NCBI GenBank assembly: GCA_977017575.1
Contig: CDRNVI010000178.1
Location: 62,001 to 126,000, forward strand
Source: Paramoeba atlantica
Taxonomy: Eukaryota > Discosea
DNA: 64,000 nt
Direction of reading: 5' to 3'
In this document: piece after piece, positions 17,712-28,458 of the stretch
Layout: each line of letters opens with the position of its first letter
Numbering within the stretch: position 1 is the first letter of the stretch
The notes under the pieces: model-generated
Databases searched by the model: none
Told to the model about the DNA's origin: nothing
The model's input: only the letters and a program-made list of their open reading frames with translations
Position numbers and translations under genes: made by a program

Positions 17712-19067
17712 TCATTTGGACACCAATTTATAGATCGATAAGGATGGACTTGTGTCTGCAATACAAACAACTGACCCACAACTGGCTAACCAGTTGATAT
17801 TATTTCCATGTTGAATCTCATAAATAGGTTCTGTCTTTTCCTCTTCTTTGGAAAGAGACCAAAATTTGATCATTCCGTCACTACTCGCGGACAAAAGTTT
17901 TTCTGATAATTTTTTTGGAGGAGGAGATGGTTCTATGGAAGGAGAGGAAGATGAGGAAGATGAAGATGATGAAGACGAAAGCGAGGAAGATGAGGAAGAC
18001 GAGGAAGACGAAGATGATGATGAAGACGAGGAAGACGAAGATGATGATGAAGATGATGAAGATGAGGACGATGAGGAAGACGAGGAAGGGGAAGACGATG
18101 ATGAAGATAGAGAGGGAGAAGAGGGAGAAGGGGAAGAAGGGGAAGAAGGGGAAGGAGAGGAAGAGGAAGAAGTTGATGACAACAAAGAAGGAGTTTTTAC
18201 AAAAGCAAATTGAACAACAGGAGCAAGATGAGATTCAATTTGACGAAGCAATACAGGACTCTTTTTCGAAAGTCGAAAGAGGCGGATCTGATAATCTCCC
18301 GCTCCAATCGCAAAAAGATTTCCAGAAGGAGAATATGCAATAGTATGAACAAGAGGTGGGTTATAGAGACAACGAGCGGCAGATTGACCATCTTGTAAAT
18401 CAAAACGGTGATACAATTTCCCGGTTGAAAAGTCTTGACAGGCAGCCGTTTGGTCCATACTTCCTGATGCAAGTTCCCAACTTCCTTTTTGTGAATTAGA
18501 AGGGCGAAATTGAACTGAAGTACAAATGTTTGTGTGCCGCTTGATTGTTTTGAAAGGAGATGATCTTTCGAGGTCCCAAACACGAATCTCTCCACAGTCA
18601 TCACCCGCAGCCAAATATTTTCCGGTTTGGTGAATGGCTAAATGATTGATCTCATCTTTGAATCCTCGAAACCATTGGACAATTTTCATTCCAAAGTGTC
18701 GATCATCTGAATCAGTTTTCTTTTTTTTCTCACTCAGACCAATTTGGCAAATGGCCTGCCCACATGATGCAAAGAGTCGAGACGAAAGAAATGGATGGAA
18801 GACAATAGAGGTTACCTCATCTGGTAGATTGAGATATCCAACTTGTTTTTGTGATTTAAGATCCCACAAACGAATGGTTTTGTCCTCCGACCCAGAACAA
18901 GCGAGTGGAAAATCGTTTGCTTTCGAGCAGTCAGGTTTCGGGGGAGAAGATACCCCTTTGGTTTTTTTCTTTTGGGAGGGGTTGTCTTGTGGCGATTGGA
19001 GATGTTGAATTGCAACACAAAGAACACTCTCACGGTGCCCTGTAAGTTTTCCAACCAACTCCATCAA
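17712..19067 (-). CDS. WDR53: WDR53-like WD40 repeat protein with a polyserine insertion
   Basis: A single exon of 451 aa. Seen: WD repeats beginning KLTGHRESVLCVAI, SGSEDKTIRLWDLKSQ, EVTSIVFHP, the block EINHLAIHQTGKYLAAGDD plus IRVWDLERSS, then KRHTNICTSVQFRP, and a last blade with IQHGNNINWLA and a short IADTSPSLSIYKL end. Order and motifs match animal WDR53 (EINCLSLNQTENLLASADD, KRHSNICSSVAFRP, EHGEKVNWLL). Known: WDR53 is one of the DDB1-CUL4-associated WD40 proteins and may be a ubiquitin-ligase substrate receptor. Odd: about 90 residues, mostly Ser with a few Pro, sit between two blades near residues 295-385. The reverse strand of that tract reads as an acidic frame, which is a shadow. 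The ATG faces the SUN gene 241 nt away. Confidence 0.85.
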   Translation of the reverse strand: MMELVGKLTGHRESVLCVAIQHLQSPQDNPSQKKKTKGVSSPPKPDCSKANDFPLACSGSEDKTIRLWDLKSQKQVGYLNLPDEVTSIVFHPFLSSRLFASCGQAICQIGLSEKKKKTDSDDRHFGMKIVQWFRGFKDEINHLAIHQTGKYLAAGDDCGEIRVWDLERSSPFKTIKRHTNICTSVQFRPSNSQKGSWELASGSMDQTAACQDFSTGKLYHRFDLQDGQSAARCLYNPPLVHTIAYSPSGNLFAIGAGDYQIRLFRLSKKSPVLLRQIESHLAPVVQFAFVKTPSLLSSTSSSSSPSPSSPSSPSPSSPSLSSSSSSPSSSSSSSSSSSSSSSSSSSSSSSSSSSSSSSSSSSLSSSSSSSSSSSSPSIEPSPPPKKLSEKLLSASSDGMIKFWSLSKEEEKTEPIYEIQHGNNINWLASCGSVVCIADTSPSLSIYKLVSK

Positions 19068-19308
19068 AGGGTGAAAGGCTGGGAAGAGCCAAAAAGAGAG
19101 AAAGAGAGGCGAAAAGAGAAAAAAAAATTTAGGTGTCTAAAAAAAAGAGGGCCGTTTCTTTTTTTGAGATTATTTTTCAGTTGTTTTTTTTCAAATCACG
19201 GCGAAGAGGTTCAAAAAACGGGGAAAGAAAAGAAAAAGAAAAAGAAAAAGAAAAAGAAAAAGAAAAGAGAGAAGAGAGACAGAGGAAAAGAAAAAGAAAA
19301 GAAGAATC

Positions 19309-22300
19309 ATGAATCGTAGTCGAGGGAAGGTTGGGTCGTTACCTCGTCGTAAAAGAGAAGGAGGACAAACTCCCTCTACACCCCGGATCTACTATTACCG
19401 ATCTCGGCTCTCTCCAGCGGGGAAACATCTGGTTTTTCTTCCTTTTTCTGTTTCGATAATTTTGGCCCATACAATTTTCCCTTTCACTCTTTGTTTGTTA
19501 ACAATTCCTTTTCGAATTGTAGGATGGATCACCACAAACACACCAAACGACAGATCCTCCACGCGAGCCGAGTCAAATGAAACTTGAACACTGTCTCAAT
19601 GAATCTACTCTTCCTTCTTTCAATCCTCATGACCTCAACACTAGCAATCAATCACACTCAAACAGTAACGTCAACTGGAATGATCCAATGTCAACTTCTT
19701 CAAGTCGAATCGCAACTTCTTCAAGAGAAAACCAAACCAATGAATCTCTTTTACGAACTCCAACACAAGCACGAACTGACACAAACACTTTGCAGAGTAA
19801 CTTGACAGATTACTTCAGTTCACCAACCAAAACAAATCATCCGTCAAACAAAGGGAGACCAAGGCGAAGTTTGCTTGAAAATCTTTTGACTCCTCTCACA
19901 GAATTCGTCTTTTTGATTTTGTATTTTCTTTCTTGTGGTTATTTTACGAGAACCCCTCTTCGTGCGATGTGGATCAAGGTTGTTCTTTTTTTCCCTCCTT
20001 CTTCTTGCTAGAAATGATTGAAACTTTTAAGGAGTTGGTTCAAAAATTAACTTTAATTTTTTGGATTAATCTCGTTTTTGATTGATTTTTAGAGAAGTCT
20101 GGTAGTATTTGGAGCAACTTTGTTCCTCTGGTGGTTGTTTGGTGGTGGTTTTTCTTCTCTTCAGAGAGGTTTGAAGTTTGTGAAATTCAAATATTTTTTT
20201 TTTGAAATTAAGTTTTTCTTTTTCCAGCTGCTTGGGCCGAAGAAGATATCGCGTTTCGAGTATCTTTTTTATTTTTGAATCTTCTTTTTCTCCATGAGAT
20301 GTAATTGATTTTGTTCTTCAGGCTCGAGTGAATGAACTTGCAAGAGAAGTTACGAAACTTGAAAATGATTTGTTCCTCCGACAGGTTTTTTTTGCAACAA
20401 TTTTTCCCTTCCTCAAAAATGGGATTAAGTCTCTTTTATTTTACAGGATGCGATTTCCAAATCGGAGTTGAATATGATTCTTGAACACAAAGAATCACAA
20501 ATCCTTCACAACCTTCATGTAAGTTTCCCCCTTTCCTCTCTTGGTTAGAAAAAAGAGCTGATCGAACAAATAATCATAGGGCGCAATGAGACAAATGGTT
20601 GAACAATCCCCGGACGGACTGAAACCGGAAAAAACCAACTCAGAGGATCTGAGTCAGTTGGCATCAGTTGTTCTCCAAATGAGTAAAAAAGTCGACACAG
20701 TTCAAAAAGATTCTTTGAAAACGAGCGACCGCATCAACTCAATGAATGAAAAGGTTACTACTGCCAATGGACGGCTTGATAGTGTTCAGAAAGAGGTTGA
20801 AAAAGTTACAAAAGATGTTAATGTTGTCGCTCAATTAGCAGAAGGGACACTGGAACAACTTGAAAATGATCCAACGAAAAAGAAGGTTCAAAATGTTCAA
20901 TCAGATCTTAGTTCAGTGAAAAAGCAATTGGACCAACTGCAGAGCCTTCTTTCTGATTCCTCTGATACTTCTTCATCTCATGTGAAAACTGCAATGGTTT
21001 TTTTTTTTTTAATTTTTTTTGACAAATTATTTCAATTCTTACCTGATATTGCTCTTCTCAGAATCAACTTGTCCAGATGGAAAAAGAAATGAGTGAATTA
21101 CTGGCAACTGTTAATTCTCTTCAGGTTAATTAATCTCTCTTTGTTATGGTTAAAAATAGTCAAAAAGCAAGACAAAATCGCTGTGATTTTCTAATCATTC
21201 AAAAATAGAAAGTTGTGGATTCTGAGCAAGGGTCAAAACAACTTGTTGAAGATTTGTCAAATAACTTAAATGGAGTTTTCCATCGTTTAGAAACTGCAGA
21301 AGAGACAGACCGCAAGCAAGCAAGTCTTCTCAAAGAAATTCCGAATCGTTTAAAAGAAATGGAACAATTCGATCAAAAAACACAATCAGAAGTGGCTGAT
21401 TTGGAAAACAAACTGAAAGATGTACACCAAGTGGGAAGGACTGTGCAGGCTGATTTGGTCGCGCTTCGAGAATCAGTCTCTGCAAAAGAGGATCTTCTTC
21501 AAAAAGTGGATAATCTCTCACAGAGAACTGAACAAATCTCACGATTGATGGAGACAGTCCAGTCTCTTCAGGATTCTACCTCTCATCATGATCAATCTCT
21601 TTCTGTTTTATCCCAACGATTGAATGTTTGTTTCTATTTTCTTTTTTTTTTTTTTTCTGATTCGTTCGATGGAATATCCCTTTTATTGATCAATATCCAC
21701 AACAGGGGATTGAAAAAATGACATCAGAAGTTGAGAATCTGAGCGACCGTATTACCTCTCTTCAATCAAATGTATTTTCTCTTCTTTTGTCTTGTGTTAT
21801 GTGAAAATTAGTTCAACTAAATCCATTTTTAGGTTCTTTCTGAGACAGAGAGAGCGGAGCAGCGAGAGGAGATCCAACAAATTATTCAGGTTTGTTTTCT
21901 TTAATGAAAGGTATGATCGCTGGAACTTTTTTTTTTATTTTCTTTTCCATCATTAGAAATCCACCCAAGATATGAAGTCTGATTTTGAAACACTCCAAAA
22001 TGATCTCTCGTTTCTTTCTTCTCTTGTGGTTTGTGTTCCATCTTTTTTTTTTCAATTTTTTTCACAACTCATTTTTTCTCACAATAAATTACAGAGCCAA
22101 GGAGATGGAAAGGGTGATAATGAAGGGGCTCTTTTGGAGCTTCGAAAGTTGGATAAGAAAATTTTAGAATTGGGTCAATCTTTGGAATTGATGAATGCAG
22201 ATGGGACTGGATATGCTGATTGGGCACTTCGTTCTGCTGGTTCAACTGTTTGGAAAGCCTCCCCGTCCTATCTGTCAGGTGTTTTGGATTCTTCAGTGGA

Positions 22301-22824
22301 CCATCTCATCACGGTATTTTCTCTCTCTTTTTCTTTTCTTTTTCTTCCCTTTTTTTTTGCTGACGAAGCTGTAAAAATAGGCAGGAACAAATATTGGGGA
22401 ATGTTGGCCCATGAAAGGAACCAAAGGAAGTGCAATTATCAAATTAGGACAAGTCATTCGCCCGACAGCCTTTTCAATCGATCACACCCGAATGGTGCCA
22501 AAAGATCTTTTGTTCAGTGCCCCAAAGGAAGTGACCGTTTCGGTAAGTTTTTTTTTTGTGAAAAAAAGAAGAAGAATCAATCAATAATTTTATTGAAAAA
22601 AATGTGAATAGGGAGTAAGGAGTTCGGAGGGAGGAGCGCCAGTCTTTGATACTCTTGCCAAGTACACATATGACATTGAGAGTCCCAACATCATCCAAAC
22701 ATTTGAAACAGACACCCAAGAAGGGTACAGTTTAATTCGATTGACTGTGGAATCAAATTATGGTGATCCTGATTTTACTTGTATTTATCGCTTTCGGGTT
22801 CATGGTGTTCCGGTTTTTGGATGA
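19309..22824 (+). CDS. SUN-domain inner nuclear membrane protein
   Basis: Fifteen exons, all phase-consistent, 835 aa: 19309-19431, 19523-19978, 20093-20168, 20228-20259, 20322-20384, 20447-20518, 20580-20996, 21062-21124, 21209-21625, 21706-21771, 21833-21889, 21957-22028, 22095-22313, 22381-22542 and 22612-22824. Seen: an Arg-rich N-terminus, a Ser/Thr/Asn-rich nucleoplasmic region, one or two hydrophobic segments around residues 170-215 (FVFLILYFLSCGYF; VVFGATLFLWWLF), a long heptad-rich coiled coil at about 225-650, and a C-terminal SUN domain from YADWALRSAGSTV to FTCIYRFRVHGVPVFG. Known: SUN trimers bind KASH proteins between the nuclear membranes to form the LINC complex. Exons 7-8 and 9-10 have matching lengths (417+63 and 417+66 nt), suggesting a duplicated coiled-coil unit. 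Confidence 0.9.
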
Positions 22825-22907
22825 TGAGAGATTTTAAAGTGTGTTGGAAGGTAAAAGTGTGTGTATTATTATAAAAAAACAAGTCAAAAGATAAATAAAG
22901 ACATATT

Positions 22908-23906
22908 TCATTTGTTCTTCTTTTTCTTCTCTCCTCTGACTGACCTATCTTTCTTCTTCCCCTTCAACTTATCTGAGATCTTTCCTTTCTTCTCGGGAGG
23001 GTCCTTTTTCTCGTCAGAAATAACGCACCAGTCATACACACAGTCAAACTCGAATCCCTCACGAATGAACAAGTCACGAAACATCTTTCGAAGATAGGAA
23101 TAATCAGGTTTGTCGAAAAAACGAAGGGATCTCGCATACTTCAAGAAGTTGGTAAATTCGATGGGAAGATTCTTGCAAAGAACTTCGAGAGGTGTTGATA
23201 ATTTTTTGTCAGAGATTTCTTGGTATCTTTGCTTCTTCGTAGCAGCTTGGATCCCTTGCCATGGAAGCCAACCTTTGAAGAGATAAACTAAAATATAACC
23301 CAAGGATTCCAAATCATCCCTACGACTCTGTTCGATTCCAAGATGGGTATAAACGCTGGCATAACGGGCAGTTCCAGTCAAACTCTTGTTCTCACGATAA
23401 GGAATATGTTTTCGGTCTGAATCGCAGTAATATTTTGCCAATCCAAAATCGATCAAATAAATAATTCCACTTGTCTTTTTGACCCCCACAAGCATATTAT
23501 CAGGTTTCATATCACGATGAATAATTCCTTTTGTGTGGACGTACTCCAACCGCCGAATCATTTGATCAGCGATCATTAAAACTGTCTTCAGACTGAAGGA
23601 ACGATTGCAGTAAGTCAAGAGATCTTCCAAATTCGGGCCAAGAAGATCCATTGCCATCAAGTTTTGATTCCCTTGATGTCCAAAGAAGTCAACTTGAGGG
23701 ATTCCAATGCCATATCGCAGTTCACGGAGAATAAGGTATTCATACTGGAGTTGTGGATAAGCGATCTTTGCGTTCTCGACTTTTAATGCCACTTTCTTTT
23801 TGTTTCCTGTATGAACAGCAACATAAATCGCTCCAAAAGAACCTTCTCCTGTTTTTTTAAAGAGTTGATAGTCTCCCCATCGTGTGTGAGCCAGACTTTC
23901 GGCCAT
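22908..23906 (-). CDS. Casein kinase 1 (CK1 alpha/delta type)
   Basis: A single-exon kinase of 332 aa. Seen: TGEGSFGAIYVA, VALKVENAK, GIIHRDMKPDNML, YLIDFGLAKYY, LTGTARYASVYTHLG and EQSRRDDLESLGYILVY, all CK1 signatures; the region around LPWQGIQA matches CK1 rather than other kinases. The Asn of the usual NTHLG is replaced (SVYTHLG). The C-terminus after residue 290 is a short Lys-rich tail with likely nuclear localisation signals and no long regulatory extension, so it resembles short CK1 alpha forms. Known: CK1 enzymes phosphorylate primed acidic substrates in many processes. Its ATG lies 217 nt from the ARS2 ATG on the other strand, and its stop converges on the SUN gene 83 nt away. Confidence 0.93.
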   Translation of the reverse strand: MAESLAHTRWGDYQLFKKTGEGSFGAIYVAVHTGNKKKVALKVENAKIAYPQLQYEYLILRELRYGIGIPQVDFFGHQGNQNLMAMDLLGPNLEDLLTYCNRSFSLKTVLMIADQMIRRLEYVHTKGIIHRDMKPDNMLVGVKKTSGIIYLIDFGLAKYYCDSDRKHIPYRENKSLTGTARYASVYTHLGIEQSRRDDLESLGYILVYLFKGWLPWQGIQAATKKQRYQEISDKKLSTPLEVLCKNLPIEFTNFLKYARSLRFFDKPDYSYLRKMFRDLFIREGFEFDCVYDWCVISDEKKDPPEKKGKISDKLKGKKKDRSVRGEKKKKNK

Positions 23907-24123
23907 GACGTTTTCCCTCCCTCGTTGACCAAGGGGTCTCTTTTTTCCAACAAAAAAACAAAAGAAAAGGAAAAAACGAAAAAAAAAAGAAAAGAGGGAC
24001 TAAATTTGGGGCGCTATTTATTTTTTCCTTTTTTCGCGAATTTTGTTTGTTTTTGGTGTGTTGGTTTTTTTTTTTTCGTTTTTCTTCTTTTTGTTTCCTT
24101 TTTCCGTTTCTTTTTTTCTTGTG

Positions 24124-27100
24124 ATGGATGGAACCTGGGACAGAAGAGAAAGAGGACGGAGTCTTAGTCGAAGCCCGAGTCGTAGCCCATCACGAAGTTT
24201 AAGTCGAAGTCCAAGTCGAAGTCGGAGTCCAAGCCGAAGTTTGAGTCGAAGTCCGAGCCGAAGTCGGAGCCTGAGTCCTCGTAGCCGGAGCAGGAGCAGA
24301 AGTAGAAGCAATAGTTTGAGCCCTTCAAAGAGAAATGACGACAATCGTTCCTTCAGAAGAGGGAGAAGTCGCAGCCCAACAAATGAGAGAGAATGGAACC
24401 CACGAATAGAGCAACAACAACACCAACAACACCAACAACAACAACAACAACAACATCATCAATACCATCATCGTGGAAGGGGTCCTTCACCAGGTTATCA
24501 CCATCATGGCGCTCAAGATCGAGGATATTTTGATGATCGAAGTGGTTCTCATTCTTCTTCTTCTTCACATCATCCTCCCTCTTCTTATCAAGATCATCGA
24601 TCGAGAAAACGATTTCGTGATGGGGATCAGCACTCCCATTTTGAGAATCCAGACAAACGCTCTCGCCGTTTTGATTCAGAACGTTCGAGGTATCTCAAAA
24701 ACTCTCTCTTTTTCTTTCATTTTGTTGGAACATTTTCATTTTAGTCTTATTTTGAACCAAAATTTTCTATTTTTTATTTTATTTATTAACTCAAAAAAAA
24801 AAACCAAATAGACAAGGATCTGGTGGAGGACATTGGCATAATGGTGGAGGAAGAAAGAGAGAATTATCTCCTCGTCAAATCCCAGAAAGTCTTTATGATG
24901 CACCTCAGATGACACTTCCTGCATTTTGTCAATACTTTAATGTTCGGGCTGATTTGGCAACACGTTCTTTCCAAGTGTATATTGAGGAACATCAACGTCG
25001 ACGAGACCGATCCTTCTTTAAATCACATGGAGACGAAGAATGGTTCAAAGAAAAATATCAGCCTGATTACCTTGAAACCTTTTCTAAAATTCGCTATGAA
25101 AAATCTCGAAAAGGAGTGGCAGAACTCATTTCAAATCCAACTTTGATTAAACAATGGCCTTCCTTGAACTTTGCTCCAAATGTAGCCATGGAAGAAAATT
25201 TTTCACCCAAAAGACAACCAAAGTCTCCTGATTCACCCCAACTTCCCTCAAAGGAGCCATCTCCTTCTGACCCTTCGACGAATTTGGAAGAAAAAACTTC
25301 TTCTTCTTTATCAGAAGGTGCGAAGAGTTCCTCTCCCACTCCTCCAGACCAAAGTGAAACCAAAGAAAAGGACTCGACAATGGAAGATAGTGATGATGTT
25401 CTCGATGCTCCTCTTCCAATGGATTCAAATACAATGGCAACTGACGAAGATGCGAAAAGAGAGAAGGAGGAGGAGGAGGAGGAGGAGAGAGAAGAGCTAC
25501 CAACAGCAAAACCAGATGCTGAAAAGAAGGAAGTGACTGAAGGATCTCTCTCTTTATCAGCATTGTATGCAACAAATGTCGGAGTGGATATCAAAGAGAG
25601 TGATCTCAGAGAAGCTTTTATCAATGCTGATGGTTGTCAATTGCTTCATCTTGTCATCTCTGATCCAATTCCACAGAAAGGATTTTCAAGGATTGTGTGG
25701 GCGGTATATCGATCACCAGAAGAACGCGATACTGCTCTCTCTCTTCTACAATCCAAATCTCTAAAGTTTGGTGAAGGAGAGGAGCAGTTGGATTTGCGAG
25801 TTCACAAAAATACAGGAAAACAAAGTCTCTTTAAAGAGAATCACAACATCTGTCCTCCTTTAGCTGGAAAACCACAACGCCTCCAACATGATCTTGATAT
25901 TGCTCTCCAAATAATTAAAAAGGTATTCAATTTTTTTTTTAAAATTATCTTTTTTTTTTCTCAGAACGAATTTGATAACTTTTTGTGATTAACGAGATTT
26001 TTCTTTTTTTCCTTTTTAAAAAACAGTTGGATGCTGAAGTGGAAATCAAAGAAAATCCTTTGGATGAGATCAAAGATGATGAAGAAGAAGAGATCTCAGT
26101 TCGGTTGGACCGGCTGTTGAACTATCTTCGAATTATTCATTGCTTTTGTTATTACTGTGGCATTTGGTTCGTCTTTTTTTCTTCTCTTTTTTCTCTTTTT
26201 TCTTCTTTTTTTCTCGAATCAAAAAAAATTTCCTTTTTTTTTTTTTAACCACCCCAAACAATAAACAGGTACCCTAATGAAACTGAGATGTTGAGAAAGT
26301 GTGGAAAGTGTCATGTTCGTCCTTTGTATGAAGAAGGTTCAGAAGTCGTGTCGGATATCGATCAAGACTGGGCTTCGACGTTGAATGATCGTTTGGCGGA
26401 ATTTACATCAAATTCATTTAACCCAGCTTTGAAATTTGGTTCACGGGTTGAAGAACGAGTTTTCCAAGAGTTTTCTGAACAGCACACAGGGCAAGAAGCT
26501 GATAACAAATTTCGATGCAGAGCGACTGATTCATGTAACAAGCTATTTAAGGGAGAAGATTTTCTCCATAAACATTTTCGATTAAAGCACCCTGATTTGT
26601 TAGACGAAACATTCCGCCATGCCAAGAGCGAAGAATCATTCGAAAATTATCACACAGACCCCAAAAAAGTAATTTCTCCTCATCAAACGAAAGATGGAGA
26701 AATTATACATGGAGGAGGAGGTGGTGGTGGTGGGGGAAGAAATCAAGAGTTTGGGACAACACACAGAAACTATCCAATGCGTCCACCAGGTCGATTTGGT
26801 CCTCCTCAACCTGATGCAATGGTCCCTCTTCCATTTCCTCCTTATGGCGGAGGGATGCAACCTTTTCGAAATCATCCTTACCAACAACAACGTGGCGGTG
26901 GTGGTGGTGGTGGTGGTGGTGGTGGTGGTGGTCATCGACGAGATTATCCTGACCCTTCTTTTGAACCTCCTCCCCCTTTTTATCCACCAATGGTTTGGAT
27001 TGTTTTTTTTTGATTTCTTTTGAAACAAGCCAAAGATTCTTTGTTTTGTCTTTTTTTTTTTTAATACCTTTGGCTTTTGTCTGTGGCACAATTTTTTTTT

Positions 27101-27293
27101 TTGATTCAATTTCTTTCTTTTTACTGACTATTCAACTCAGGGAGTGCGAGCAGCAGGGTTTGGTGCAATGGGAGGGCATCCAATGATGCCACCAGTTGAC
27201 CCCCGTGGGATTCGACAATACGTGGATTTGGATGCTCCTTCTGAAGAGACCCCGATTGATTATCGAACTTCCATTGATTACTCCGATCTTTGA
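24124..27293 (+). CDS. SRRT: ARS2 / SERRATE, cap-binding-complex RNA effector
   Basis: Five exons (24124-24689, 24812-25922, 26027-26166, 26269-26992, 27141-27293), 897 aa. Seen: an N-terminal Arg/Ser repeat tract, Gln/His-rich and Ser-rich linkers, the SERRATE/ARS2 N-terminal module (LPAFCQYFNVRADLATRSF; HGDEEWFKEKYQPD), an acidic region, an RRM-like stretch around residues 450-520, the block RLLNYLRIIHCFCYYC next to YPNETEM (human LLLYLRIVHSLDYYN, YPNEDEM), a C2H2-type finger (FRCRATDSCNKLF to HKHFRLKHPD), Gly/Pro-rich linkers and the end YVDLDAPSEE (human EYRDLDAPDD). Known: ARS2 binds the nuclear cap-binding complex and routes transcripts to processing, export or decay; its DLDAPDD-type end contacts that complex. 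The RS tract at the N-terminus is longer than in animals. Confidence 0.93.
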
Positions 27294-27559
27294 AGAAGAA
27301 GAAAAAAAGATTGTCTCCTCTTCTCTCTCTCTCTCTCTCTCTCTCTTCTTCTTCTTCTTCTAATGTGTGGGTGTGTCTCTTGTGAAGTTTGTGTGCTCCT
27401 CTTCTCTCAAAGGATGGTGATTTTGATAAGATTGGATTTGATAAATTTTTATGGGAATTGAGAAAGAGGGAGTAAAGATTCCCCCCCCACCAAAAAAAAA
27501 AACAGTTCTTTGAGAGTATTATTGGGTAAAGAACTCTTGGTTGTTGGGGTCAGGAGGAT

Positions 27560-28114
27560 TTATTGTCCCCTTTTCTTCTGTGTACTGATATAAAGCACTG
27601 AGAATTTTTTTTTTTGTCAGAAAATAAAAATCATAACAAACTTTTTTGTAAACAAAAATGGGGAAAAAGGAGAAAAAGAAAGAAAAAGAAAGAGACCATT
27701 GTTCCCACGAATAAAAGCATCACCAATGTATTTGTTCTTTTTTCCTCCCATGTACTCCTCAGTTTGTTCCATAGCAATGTTCATATATCTGTTTTTTGTT
27801 TGGAGTCAAAAAAGTTTTAAAAAGACTTTTCGCTTTTTTTTGAAGAATCAAAAAACATACCCATCCAAACTGTTTTGAAAAAAATCAGAACTTTCAAGAG
27901 AAGAGAGAGAGAGAGAGAGAAAAAAAAAACGAGAGAAAAAAAGGGAAAAAGAAAAAGAAAAAGAAAAGAAGAAAGAGAAGAAACAAAACCAGGCCAGAAT
28001 TCCATGATAAGTAATCCCAGAAAGGAGTTTGACAATGACTGGGCGTCCAATTACATGTCTTAAAAAATCAGAGGGACTTTTTCTCTCCACTTCTCCTCCT
28101 GCGCTTGTTTCCAT
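27560..28114 (-). CDS. LSM6: LSM6, Sm-like protein
   Basis: Four exons (28114-27990, 27869-27861, 27788-27697, 27597-27560), 87 aa. Seen: KSPSDFLRHVIGRPVIVKL, SGITYHGILACLDGYMNIA, EQTEEYMGGKKNKYIGDAF and IRGNNVLYISTQKKRG, nearly the whole of human LSM6. Known: LSM6 is a ring subunit of LSM1-7 (mRNA decay) and LSM2-8 (U6 snRNA). The second exon is only 9 nt (TTTGGATGG), supplying part of the strictly conserved ACLDGYMN. Without it the frame and the conserved core are both lost. Introns are 120, 72 and about 99 nt. Confidence 0.92.
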
Positions 28115-28458
28115 CTCTCTTTCTCTCTTTCTCTCTCTTTCTCTCTTCGAACAAAAGAGAAAAAGCAAAAAACAAAAAAAAAACGTCAAAGTCAAAAACC
28201 GCCCCGTTTTTTCTCCTGTTCTTTTTCTCTAATTTTTCTTTTTTCTGCTCTCTTGATTTTTCTCTCTTGACTTTTCTCTTCTTTGTTTTTCTTCTCTCTC
28301 TCTTGACTTTCTTATTTAGAGGATTTTGTGTTTATTGTCCATTTAAAAAATTGAAAACAGGGTTCTCTTTGTCTCTACATTTTGTTATTTGTTATGAACT
28401 TCTCCCCTCCCTCTCCCCTTCACAATCATTCTCTTTCTATTCCCAAACTCTCAAAACT
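28115..28458. other. Spacer between LSM6 and ankyrin gene A
   Basis: About 340 nt, CT-rich, holding the LSM6 promoter side and the 3' flank of ankyrin gene A. Plus-strand open frames across it are low-complexity Ser/Phe/Leu shadows. No structure recognised. Confidence 0.4.

Noticed and set aside
17848-18213. Plus-strand frame of 121 codons rich in Glu/Asp
   Set aside because: It is the reverse complement of the Ser-codon repeat in the WDR53 coding exon. WDR53 has family-level similarity; the acidic frame has none.
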